Assembly: GCA_002320245.1 (NCBI GenBank)
Contig: DCKD01000077.1
Span: 1 to 24,482, forward strand
From: Lachnospiraceae bacterium UBA1683
Lineage (GTDB): Bacteria > Bacillota > Clostridia > Lachnospirales > Lachnospiraceae
DNA: 24,482 nt
Direction of reading: 5' to 3'
Part shown: one piece after another, positions 14,101 through 21,623 of the stretch
Layout: each line of letters opens with the position of its first letter
Numbering within the stretch: position 1 is the stretch's first letter
The notes under the pieces: model-generated
Told to the model about the DNA's origin: nothing
What the model saw: only the letters and a program-made list of their open reading frames with translations
Database searches by the model: none
Position numbers and translations under genes: made by a program

Positions 14101-14596
14101 AAAAAACGTGGATAAGAGAATTGAGGAGTTAGGGAAAAAAATCAGTGAGGATTATGCAGGAAAGGAAATCCATCTGATTTGCGTCCTGAAAGGCGGCGTG
14201 TTCTTCATGTGTGAACTGGCAAAGAGAATCAGCGTTCCGGTATCCATGGACTTTATGAGCGTCAGCAGTTATGGGGATGGCACAAAATCAAGCGGTGTCG
14301 TAAAAATCGTAAAGGATTTGGATGAGTCCATCGACGGCAAAGATGTGCTGATTGTGGAAGATATCATTGACTCCGGACGTACACTGTACTATCTGATTGA
14401 CATTTTAAAGAAGAGAAACCCGAAGAGTATTCACCTTTGCACACTGTTGGATAAGCCGGAGCGTCGTGTGAGAGATGTGAAAGTAGATTACGTCGGATTC
14501 AATATTCCGGACGAATTTGTAGTAGGATACGGTCTGGATTATGCACAGAAATATAGAAACCTGCCTTTCATCGGAGTTGTGGAAGGGGCAGAATAG
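14069..14596 (+). CDS. hpt: hypoxanthine phosphoribosyltransferase
   Basis: Purine salvage enzyme making IMP (and GMP) from hypoxanthine (guanine) and PRPP in the cytoplasm. The 175-residue length is typical. LKGGVFF at 40-46 and the PRPP-binding loop VLIVEDIIDSGRTL at 93-106 identify it, and the mobile-loop SSYGDGTKSSG (66-76) and DFMSVS fit HPRT. I start at the ATG at 14069, with TGGAGGA at 14055-14061 inside the 3' end of tilS; an ATG at 13940 would add 43 residues translated out of frame from tilS. The order tilS-hpt-ftsH is conserved in Firmicutes, where HprT has been reported to act with TilS on ftsH expression. Confidence 0.96.
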   Translation: MAETIRELVSEKNVDKRIEELGKKISEDYAGKEIHLICVLKGGVFFMCELAKRISVPVSMDFMSVSSYGDGTKSSGVVKIVKDLDESIDGKDVLIVEDIIDSGRTLYYLIDILKKRNPKSIHLCTLLDKPERRVRDVKVDYVGFNIPDEFVVGYGLDYAQKYRNLPFIGVVEGAE

Positions 14597-14615
14597 AGAG
14601 GAGTATATACCATTG
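14595..14615 (+). promoter_or_regulatory. ribosome site that selects the TTG start of ftsH
   Basis: AGAGAGGAG at 14595-14603 overlaps the hpt stop and lies nine bases before TTG at 14613-14615. The in-frame ATG at 14541 has no comparable site and lies inside hpt. Confidence 0.75.
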
Positions 14616-16442
14616 AATAATGACAATAAAAAGTATAGAAGTGCCAGCGGGGCGACATTTGCCGTATTTGTGATTGTCGTGCTCTTTGCGCTCTGGTTCG
14701 CAGGACGTATGCAGGTTCAGAATCAGGAGATGACATATACCCGTTTTGCACAGGAAGTGCAGGCGGGCAATGTAGAAGATGTCACAATCAACCAGAACAA
14801 GACAGTACCGACCGGATATGTGACATTTACCTTGAAAGACAGCGGGACGACCAGTAAAGTTTACGTATCGGACGTCAATACCGTGCAGGAAATGATGAAG
14901 AAGTATGATATGGATTACCGAATGCCGAATGTGCCGGAGGACGGACTGTTTGAGACAATGGTTCTGCCGGTATTGCTTACGGCGGTTGCATTTTTGCTGA
15001 TTTTCATGCTGATGAACCGTCAGGCGGGCGGCGGAGCCAACGCGAAAGCGATGAATTTCGGAAAGAGCCGTGCACGCATGAGCTCTCCGAGTGATAAGAA
15101 GGTGACATTTGCGGACGTAGCCGGTCTGAAGGAGGAAAAAGAGGAGTTGGAGGAAATCGTTGATTTCCTGAAGACGCCGAAAAAGTATATTCAGGTCGGG
15201 GCAAGGATTCCGAAAGGCGTTCTGCTTGAGGGATCTCCGGGAACCGGTAAGACACTGCTTGCAAAAGCAGTCGCAGGCGAGGCAGGGGTGCCGTTTTTCA
15301 GTATTTCGGGTTCTGACTTCGTGGAAATGTTTGTCGGTGTCGGAGCGTCACGTGTCCGTGATTTGTTCCAGGATGCGAAGAAAAATTCACCGTGTATCAT
15401 CTTCATCGATGAGATTGATGCGGTTGCAAGACGGCGCGGAAGCGGTCTCGGCGGCGGACACGACGAGCGTGAGCAGACATTGAACCAATTGCTTGTCGAG
15501 ATGGACGGTTTCGGGATAAATGAAGGGATTATCGTGATGGCGGCGACGAACCGGAAGGACATTCTGGACCCGGCGATTCTTCGTCCGGGACGTTTTGACA
15601 GAAATGTAATCGTAGGACGTCCGGATGTGGGCGGAAGGGAAGAGATTCTGAGAGTCCATGCGAAAAATAAACCGCTGGGCGACGATGTGGATTTGAGACA
15701 GATTGCTCAGACAACAGCGGGATTTACAGGGGCAGACTTAGAGAACCTGTTGAATGAGGCTGCAATTCTGGCAGCAAAAGAAGACCGCGTATATATTCAG
15801 CAGTCCGATATCCGCCATGCATTTGTAAAAGTTGGTATCGGGCCGGAGAAAAAGAGTCGGATTGTATCAGAAAAAGAGCGGAGAATCACTGCTTACCACG
15901 AGGCAGGCCACGCAATTTTGTTCCATGTGCTGCCGGATGTAGGCCCGGTGTACAGCGTATCTATCGTGCCGACAGGGGCTGCCGGCGGATATACGATGCC
16001 GCTGCCGGAAAAGGATGATATGTTCAACACAAAAGGACATATGCTGCAGGAGATTGTTGTATCACTTGGCGGACGGGTTGCGGAGGAAGAGATTTTCGAC
16101 GATATTACAACCGGAGCATCTCAGGATATCAAGCAGGCGACTGCAATTGCGAAATCAATGATTACGAAGTTCGGTATGTCTGAGAAACTTGGACTGATTA
16201 ATTATGACAATGACAGTGATGAAGTATTTATTGGAAGGGACTTTGGCCATACATCCAGGGGATACGGAGAGAAGGTTGCATCGACAATTGATGAAGAAGT
16301 AAAACGAATCATTGATGAATGTTATGATAAAGCAAAGACTCTGCTACAGGAGTATCATCCGGTTCTGGAATCCTGCGCTCAGTTACTGTTAGAAAAAGAA
16401 AAAATTACGAGAAGTGAATTTGAGGCACTTTTTGAGGACTAA
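14613..16442 (+). CDS. ftsH: ATP-dependent zinc metalloprotease FtsH
   Basis: Membrane-anchored AAA protease that degrades misfolded membrane and regulatory proteins. From the TTG at 14613 it has 609 residues. Two membrane helices (about 14-31 and 112-133) flank a small outer domain. The AAA module has Walker A GSPGTGKT (207-214; most relatives have GPPGTGKT), Walker B IIFIDE (262-267) and the second region of homology ATNRKDILDPAILRPGRFDR (311-330). The zinc site is HEAGH (429-433), with D505 (GASQD) the likely third ligand. The TTG start is supported by AGAGAGGAG and by the normal FtsH layout, a short polar N-terminus before the first helix. It is the last gene of the tilS-hpt-ftsH unit, though read-through into the next gene 26 bases on is possible. 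Confidence 0.96.
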   Translation: MNNDNKKYRSASGATFAVFVIVVLFALWFAGRMQVQNQEMTYTRFAQEVQAGNVEDVTINQNKTVPTGYVTFTLKDSGTTSKVYVSDVNTVQEMMKKYDMDYRMPNVPEDGLFETMVLPVLLTAVAFLLIFMLMNRQAGGGANAKAMNFGKSRARMSSPSDKKVTFADVAGLKEEKEELEEIVDFLKTPKKYIQVGARIPKGVLLEGSPGTGKTLLAKAVAGEAGVPFFSISGSDFVEMFVGVGASRVRDLFQDAKKNSPCIIFIDEIDAVARRRGSGLGGGHDEREQTLNQLLVEMDGFGINEGIIVMAATNRKDILDPAILRPGRFDRNVIVGRPDVGGREEILRVHAKNKPLGDDVDLRQIAQTTAGFTGADLENLLNEAAILAAKEDRVYIQQSDIRHAFVKVGIGPEKKSRIVSEKERRITAYHEAGHAILFHVLPDVGPVYSVSIVPTGAAGGYTMPLPEKDDMFNTKGHMLQEIVVSLGGRVAEEEIFDDITTGASQDIKQATAIAKSMITKFGMSEKLGLINYDNDSDEVFIGRDFGHTSRGYGEKVASTIDEEVKRIIDECYDKAKTLLQEYHPVLESCAQLLLEKEKITRSEFEALFED

Positions 16443-16468
16443 ACGGAATCTGAGAGGAGTTTTTTATT

Positions 16469-18529
16469 ATGAGAAAAGACGCATTGTTCTGCGATGGAAC
16501 ATCATCTTATGTAATACCGGCGGAACCGAAGAAATATGAGCGGATTCGGCTTCGTTTCCGGACTGCAAAAAATGATGTCGCAGATGTTTTGCTACTTGTG
16601 GGGGAAAAGAATGAAAGCTACCGAATGCAGAAAAAAGAAAGTGTTGGAGAGTTTGATTTTTATGAGATAGACTGGATTCTTGGAAAAGAACCGTTCATTT
16701 ATAGCTTTGAGATACAGCGCGGTGAGGAAATCTGTTTTTATAACCGCTGCGGTGTATCGGATAAGATTGTAGAATATTATGCTTTTAAGATTGTGCCGGG
16801 ATTTTCCACGCCGGACTGGGCGAAAGGTGCAGTCATGTACCAGATTTTTGTGGACCGTTTCAATAACGGGGACACATCGAACGACGTGGAGGACCGGGAG
16901 TATGCGTACATTGGAGCTCCGTGTGAGAAGGTAAAGGACTGGAGCAAACCGCCGGAGAGTCCCGATATCCGACGCTTTTACGGCGGTGATTTGCAGGGGG
17001 TCATGGATAAGCTGGACTACTTGCAGGATCTTGGCGTGGAAGTGGTTTACTTCAACCCGCTGTTTGTTTCCCCGTCCAATCATAAGTACGATATTCAGGA
17101 TTATGATTATATTGATCCGCATTATGGAAAAATCGTCCATGACGGCGGTGAAGTACTTGCCGGGGGCGATATGGATAATACCCATGCGACAAAGTATCAG
17201 ATTCGGACCGGGGACAGGGCAAACCTTGAGGCAAGCAATGAAATGTTTGCAAAACTGGTGGAGGAAATGCATAAGCGTGGCATGCGCGTCATTCTTGACG
17301 GCGTATTCAATCACTGCGGTTCCTTCAATAAATGGATGGACCGGGAGCGTATTTACGAGCAGCAGGAGGACTATCACAAAGGTGCATTTGTCAGTGCGGA
17401 CAGTCCGTACCGGAGTTTTTTCCAGTTTTTTAAGAACGAGGATTCGGAGTGGCCATATAACCAAAGTTATGACGGCTGGTGGGGACATGATACACTGCCA
17501 AAATTAAACTATGAAGATTCTCCGAAACTGGAGAAATATATTTTGGATATTGGGAAGAAATGGGTTTCCTATCCGTACAATGTCGACGGTTGGAGACTGG
17601 ATGTTGCGGCAGACTTAGGACATTCCAATGAATATAACCATATGTTCTGGAACGCCTTCCGCAAAGAAGTCAAACATGTCAAACCGGATGCGCTGATTCT
17701 GGCGGAGCATTATGGTGACCCGACGGACTGGCTGCAGGGGGACCAGTGGGACAGCGTTATGAATTACGATGCATTTATGGAACCGCTGACGTGGTTTTTG
17801 ACAGGGATGGAAAAACATAGCGATGAACGGCGGACAGACCTGTGGGGCAACGCCGATATTTTTGTCAATACAATGAACCACTTTATGTCCTGTATGCTGA
17901 CGCCGTCGCTGCAGGTGGCGATGAATGAACTGTCGAACCACGACCATTCTCGTTTCCTGACAAGAACGAACCATATTGTGGGACGCGTAGATACACTTGG
18001 CTCCAAGGCGGCCGGAGAGGGCGTCAATCCGGCGGTGTTCTGCGAGGCGGTTGCCGTGCAGATGACCTGGGTTGGAGCGCCGACCGTATATTACGGAGAT
18101 GAAGCCGGAGTTGTCGGCTTCACAGACCCGGACAACCGAAGGACATTTCCGTGGGGAAATGAAGACCAGCGGCTGCTGAGTTTCCATAAAGAAATGATTC
18201 GGATTCATAAAGAAGAACAGGTGCTGCGGACCGGCTCCCTGAAAATGCTGTACTGGGAGAACAACATTCTGGCATACGGAAGATTTCAGGGTGAGGAGCA
18301 GATTATCGTCGTACTGAACAACAGCAAGGAATTGAAACAAGTTACCGTTCCCGTCTGGCTGGCAGAGGCGCCAATGAACTGCCGCATGCGCCGGCTGATG
18401 TACACCTACGAAGAAGGTTTTACAACGGAGTACGACCAGTACATTGTGCAGGACGGCGAAATCGTAGTCAATATGGGAAGACATTCCGCACTCGTCCTGA
18501 AAACCGAGAAAGATGAGAGCGAAGTTTAA
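16469..18529 (+). CDS. GH13 alpha-glucan hydrolase (neopullulanase/cyclomaltodextrinase-like)
   Basis: 686 residues with no signal peptide, hence probably cytoplasmic and acting on imported maltodextrins or glycogen. An N-terminal beta domain (about 1-110) like the CBM34/N domain of neopullulanases precedes the TIM barrel (from about AVMYQIFVDRFNNGD, 121-135). All GH13 regions are present: DGVFNH (277-282), GWRLDVAAD (374-382) with nucleophile D378, acid/base E413 in LAEHYG, and SNHD (489-492) with D492. A C-terminal beta domain closes it. The ATG has AGAGGAG at 16453-16459. It sits 26 bases after ftsH and 35 before metG, with neither a promoter nor a terminator visible, so it seems embedded in a housekeeping transcript. 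The exact substrate cannot be decided. Confidence 0.9.
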   Translation: MRKDALFCDGTSSYVIPAEPKKYERIRLRFRTAKNDVADVLLLVGEKNESYRMQKKESVGEFDFYEIDWILGKEPFIYSFEIQRGEEICFYNRCGVSDKIVEYYAFKIVPGFSTPDWAKGAVMYQIFVDRFNNGDTSNDVEDREYAYIGAPCEKVKDWSKPPESPDIRRFYGGDLQGVMDKLDYLQDLGVEVVYFNPLFVSPSNHKYDIQDYDYIDPHYGKIVHDGGEVLAGGDMDNTHATKYQIRTGDRANLEASNEMFAKLVEEMHKRGMRVILDGVFNHCGSFNKWMDRERIYEQQEDYHKGAFVSADSPYRSFFQFFKNEDSEWPYNQSYDGWWGHDTLPKLNYEDSPKLEKYILDIGKKWVSYPYNVDGWRLDVAADLGHSNEYNHMFWNAFRKEVKHVKPDALILAEHYGDPTDWLQGDQWDSVMNYDAFMEPLTWFLTGMEKHSDERRTDLWGNADIFVNTMNHFMSCMLTPSLQVAMNELSNHDHSRFLTRTNHIVGRVDTLGSKAAGEGVNPAVFCEAVAVQMTWVGAPTVYYGDEAGVVGFTDPDNRRTFPWGNEDQRLLSFHKEMIRIHKEEQVLRTGSLKMLYWENNILAYGRFQGEEQIIVVLNNSKELKQVTVPVWLAEAPMNCRMRRLMYTYEEGFTTEYDQYIVQDGEIVVNMGRHSALVLKTEKDESEV

Positions 18530-18564
18530 AATTACATAAAAGAGAAGAAAAAGGAGAGAGCAAA

Positions 18565-20475
18565 ATGGCAGAAAAACCAAAGTATTATATCACAACTGCG
18601 ATTGCCTACACATCCGGCAAACCGCACATCGGAAACACATATGAAATCGTACTTGCAGACGCAATTGCAAGATACAAGAGAAGTCAGGGGTACGATGTAT
18701 TTTTCCAGACAGGAACAGATGAGCACGGACAGAAGATTGAGCTGAAGGCTGAAGAGGCGGGAATCACGCCAAAGGAATTCGTAGACAACGTGTCCGGTGA
18801 GATTAAGAGAATATGGGACCTGATGGATACTTCTTATGATAAATTTATCCGGACAACAGATGAACAGCACGAGAAACAGGTCCAGAAGATTTTCAAGAAA
18901 CTGTACGATCAGGGAGACATTTACAAAGGACACTACGAGGGGATGTATTGTACCCCGTGTGAATCCTTCTTTACAGAATCTCAGTTGGTAGACGGAAAAT
19001 GTCCGGACTGCGGACGTCCGGTGCAGCCTGCAAAGGAAGAGGCATATTTTTTCAAGATGAGCAAATACGCAGACAGGCTGATTGACCATATCAATACACA
19101 TCCGGAGTTTATTCAGCCGGTATCCAGAAAGAATGAGATGATGAACAACTTCCTTCTTCCTGGACTTCAGGATTTGTGTGTATCCAGAACCTCGTTCAAA
19201 TGGGGGATTCCGGTAGACTTTGATTCAAAACATGTGGTTTATGTATGGCTGGATGCACTGACAAATTATATCACCGGAATCGGCTACGACTGTGACGGCG
19301 AGAGCAGCGGGCAGTTTAAGAAAAACTGGCCGGCAGATTTACATTTGATAGGAAAAGATATCATTCGTTTCCATACGATTTACTGGCCGATTTTCTTGAT
19401 GGCGCTGGGGCTTCCGCTGCCGAAACAGGTATTCGGACATCCGTGGCTGCTGCAGGGAGACGGTAAAATGAGCAAATCCAAAGGAAATGTATTGTATGCC
19501 GATGAGCTGGTGGATTTCTTCGGGGTAGATGCGGTCCGTTATTTCGTACTCCACGAGATGCCGTTTGAGAATGATGGTGTGATTTCCTGGGAGCTGATGG
19601 TAGAGCGTATGAACTCCGACCTTGCGAACACGCTTGGAAATCTTGTAAACCGTACAGTTTCTATGACAAATAAATACTTTGGCGGAACCGTAACGGACAA
19701 GGGGATGGCAGAGGAAGTCGATGCAGACCTGAAAGCGGTTGTGGAGAATACGCCAAAAGCAGTGGATGCAAAAATGGAAGACCTGCGTGTGGCAGATGCG
19801 ATTACGGAAATCTTTAATCTGTTTAAACGATGCAACAAATACATTGATGAGACAATGCCGTGGGTACTTGCAAAAGATGAGGCGAAGAAAGACCGCCTGG
19901 AGACTGTACTGTGGAATCTGATTCAGGGAATTTCCGCGGGCGCAGAGCTTCTGGAGTCCTTCATGCCGTCCACGAGCAAGAAGATTCTTGCACAGCTTGG
20001 CGGCGGGCATGTGACAGACAAGCCGGAAATCCTCTTCCAGAGACTGGATTTGGAAGAAGTGATGAAGAAAGTCGAAGCGCTTCATCCACACGTTGAAGAG
20101 GCGGAAGAAGAGAAAGAGGAAGAAGCCGTCATTGACATTGAGGCAAAACCGGAGATTACATTTGACCAGTTCGGCGCAATGCAGTTCCAGGTCGGAGAAA
20201 TCATTGCCTGCGAAGAAGTGAAGAAGTCCAGAAAACTTCTCTGCTCTCAGGTAAAAATCGGAAGTCAGGTAAAACAGATAGTATCCGGAATCAAGGCACA
20301 CTATACGGCAGAAGAAATGGTCGGAAAGAAAGTCATGGTTCTCGTGAACCTGAAACCCGCGAAACTCGCTGGCGTGCTTTCCGAAGGAATGCTCCTGTGT
20401 GCAGAAGACGCAGAAGGCAACCTTGCACTGATGGTACCGGAAAAAGAAATGCCGGCAGGCGCAGAAATTTGTTAA
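18565..20475 (+). CDS. metG: methionyl-tRNA synthetase
   Basis: Charges initiator and elongator tRNA-Met; class I synthetase, 636 residues. The HIGH motif reads HIGN at 21-24 and KMSKS is at 301-305. A zinc knuckle is formed by C129, C132, C146 and C149. The anticodon-binding helical domain follows, then an acidic linker (EEAEEEKEEEAVIDIEAKPE, about 511-530) and a C-terminal tRNA-binding domain of the Trbp111/EMAPII type (from about 535, FDQFGAMQFQVGEIIACEEV), as usual in Firmicute MetRS dimers. The ATG has AAGGAG at 18551-18556. A three-module palindrome follows the stop. Confidence 0.97.
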   Translation: MAEKPKYYITTAIAYTSGKPHIGNTYEIVLADAIARYKRSQGYDVFFQTGTDEHGQKIELKAEEAGITPKEFVDNVSGEIKRIWDLMDTSYDKFIRTTDEQHEKQVQKIFKKLYDQGDIYKGHYEGMYCTPCESFFTESQLVDGKCPDCGRPVQPAKEEAYFFKMSKYADRLIDHINTHPEFIQPVSRKNEMMNNFLLPGLQDLCVSRTSFKWGIPVDFDSKHVVYVWLDALTNYITGIGYDCDGESSGQFKKNWPADLHLIGKDIIRFHTIYWPIFLMALGLPLPKQVFGHPWLLQGDGKMSKSKGNVLYADELVDFFGVDAVRYFVLHEMPFENDGVISWELMVERMNSDLANTLGNLVNRTVSMTNKYFGGTVTDKGMAEEVDADLKAVVENTPKAVDAKMEDLRVADAITEIFNLFKRCNKYIDETMPWVLAKDEAKKDRLETVLWNLIQGISAGAELLESFMPSTSKKILAQLGGGHVTDKPEILFQRLDLEEVMKKVEALHPHVEEAEEEKEEEAVIDIEAKPEITFDQFGAMQFQVGEIIACEEVKKSRKLLCSQVKIGSQVKQIVSGIKAHYTAEEMVGKKVMVLVNLKPAKLAGVLSEGMLLCAEDAEGNLALMVPEKEMPAGAEIC

Positions 20476-20477
20476 TC

Positions 20478-20497
20478 GATTCAGATGGATTCAGATG
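20478..20497 (+). repeat. 10-bp tandem duplication before the palindrome
   Basis: GATTCAGATG occurs twice head to tail at 20478-20487 and 20488-20497, just after the metG stop and abutting the palindromic element. It could be slippage or an insertion footprint; neither can be shown. Confidence 0.6.
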
Positions 20498-20552
20498 GGG
20501 ACAGTCCCTTCTGAGAGGGGAATGTCCCTTTTCAGAAGGGACTGTCCCCTTT
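20497..20552. repeat. GGGGACAGTCCC palindrome, three-module copy
   Basis: Modules GGGGACAGTCCCTT (20497-20510), GGGGAATGTCCCTT (20517-20530) and AAGGGACTGTCCCCTTT (20536-20552). The outer two pair almost perfectly; the middle one can compete with either. It is the only candidate structure to end metG transcription, with just a weak T-rich tail (TTTGTCTT) after it. Confidence 0.8.
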
Positions 20553-20560
20553 GTCTTAAA

Positions 20561-20589
20561 TTGACAAAAAAATAACGATTTGCTGTAAA
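20561..20589 (+). promoter_or_regulatory. possible second promoter upstream of nadA
   Basis: Consensus TTGACA at 20561-20566 with TGTAAA at 20584-20589 after 17 bases. The -10 box is a 4 of 6 match only, so this is weaker than the proximal promoter at 20611-20639. Confidence 0.3.
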
Positions 20590-20601
20590 GTTTTTGTAAA
20601 A

Positions 20602-20621
20602 ACATGTGTCTTGTCAGTTGT
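20602..20621. promoter_or_regulatory. candidate NiaR operator over the nadA -35 box
   Basis: ACATGTGTC, TT, GTCAGTTGT is a 20-bp imperfect dyad of the form ACANNTGNC-TT-GNCANNTGT. It covers the -35 box, so a bound protein would block RNA polymerase. The regulator encoded at the end of this operon, NiaR, represses NAD synthesis genes when niacin is present in related Firmicutes. The symmetry is visible; the assignment is inference. Confidence 0.6.
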
Positions 20622-20639
20622 AAAACCGGGTGATATAAT
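20611..20639 (+). promoter_or_regulatory. sigma-A-type promoter of nadABC-niaR
   Basis: TTGTCA at 20611-20616, a 17-base spacer and perfect TATAAT at 20634-20639. Start predicted near 20646, 45 nt before the nadA ATG. The -35 box lies inside a dyad (20602-20621) that is a likely repressor site. Confidence 0.8.
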
Positions 20640-20690
20640 AGGCACAATACATAATTTCATTTTAAATAAATAAACAGAAAGGGTTTGAGT

Positions 20691-21596
20691 ATGTCTATTA
20701 CGGAGGAGATTAAACAGTTAAAGGCGGAGAAGAATGCGGTGATTCTGGCGCATTATTATGTGGAGCCGGAAGTGCAGGACATTGCGGATTACATAGGAGA
20801 TTCGTTTTATCTGAGTAAGGTTGCGGTTGGATTGAAGGAGCAGACGATTGTGTTCTGTGGCGTGTCCTTTATGGGGGAAAGCGCCAAAGTGCTGAATCCG
20901 GAGAAAACGGTGCTGATGCCGGATGCATCGGCGGATTGCCCGATGGCGCATATGGCGGACAGAGAGACGATTGAGAAGATGCGTGCGAAGTATGAAGATT
21001 TGGCGGTTGTCTGCTATATCAATTCGACGGCAGAGCTGAAACAGTATTCGGATGTCTGTGTCACTTCGGCAAATGCGGTGAAAATCGTAAAACAATTGCC
21101 GAACAAGAATATTTTCTTCATTCCGGACAGGAATCTTGCACATTATGTCGCAAGTCAGGTTCCGGAGAAACATTTTGTATATAATGAAGGGTTCTGCCCG
21201 ATTCATGAGCATATGATTTTACAGGAGGTGCTTGATGCAAAAGCAGCACATCCGGGGGCGCTTGTGTTGACGCATCCGGAATGCCCAAAGGCGATTCTTG
21301 ATGTATCTGATTATATTGGAAGCACTTCGGGGATTATCCAATATGCTAAGGGGAGCGAGAAGAAAGAGTTTATTATTTGTACGGAAAATGGTGTCCGCTA
21401 TAAGTTGGAAAAGGAAAACCCGGACAAGCAGTTTTATTTTACGAAGACTGGGCCTGTCTGTACCGATATGAAAAAGATTACATTGGAAAAGGTACTGCAT
21501 ATATTGCAGACCGGTGAAAATGAAGTGCATGTCACCGATTCTCTGAGAGAACTTTCAGGGAAACCGCTGGAGCGGATGTTGGAACTCGGAAAGTAA
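20691..21596 (+). CDS. nadA: quinolinate synthase
   Basis: Condenses iminoaspartate with dihydroxyacetone phosphate to quinolinate using a 4Fe-4S cluster; oxygen-sensitive, fitting an anaerobe. From the ATG at 20691 it has 301 residues, the normal short form. Cluster cysteines C56 (FCGVSFMGESAKVL), C169 (GFCPIHEHM) and C257 (GPVCTDMKKIT) are all present, as are the substrate motifs LAHYYVEPEVQDIADYIGDS and THPECP. AAAGGG at 20678-20683 suits this ATG; a TTG at 20685 would be too close. First gene of nadABC-niaR; nadB starts 27 bases after its stop. Confidence 0.97.
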   Translation: MSITEEIKQLKAEKNAVILAHYYVEPEVQDIADYIGDSFYLSKVAVGLKEQTIVFCGVSFMGESAKVLNPEKTVLMPDASADCPMAHMADRETIEKMRAKYEDLAVVCYINSTAELKQYSDVCVTSANAVKIVKQLPNKNIFFIPDRNLAHYVASQVPEKHFVYNEGFCPIHEHMILQEVLDAKAAHPGALVLTHPECPKAILDVSDYIGSTSGIIQYAKGSEKKEFIICTENGVRYKLEKENPDKQFYFTKTGPVCTDMKKITLEKVLHILQTGENEVHVTDSLRELSGKPLERMLELGK

Positions 21597-21623
21597 GAGC
21601 ACAGGGGAGAGAAGGACTGGAAA

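Noticed and set aside
17615..18580. 321-codon minus-strand open frame opposite the GH13 gene and the metG start
   Set aside because: Spans two well-supported genes on the other strand and shows no protein-family features.
19339..20301. 320-codon minus-strand open frame opposite metG
   Set aside because: Frame shadow; Cys/His/Phe-rich composition typical of antisense translation, no start signal.
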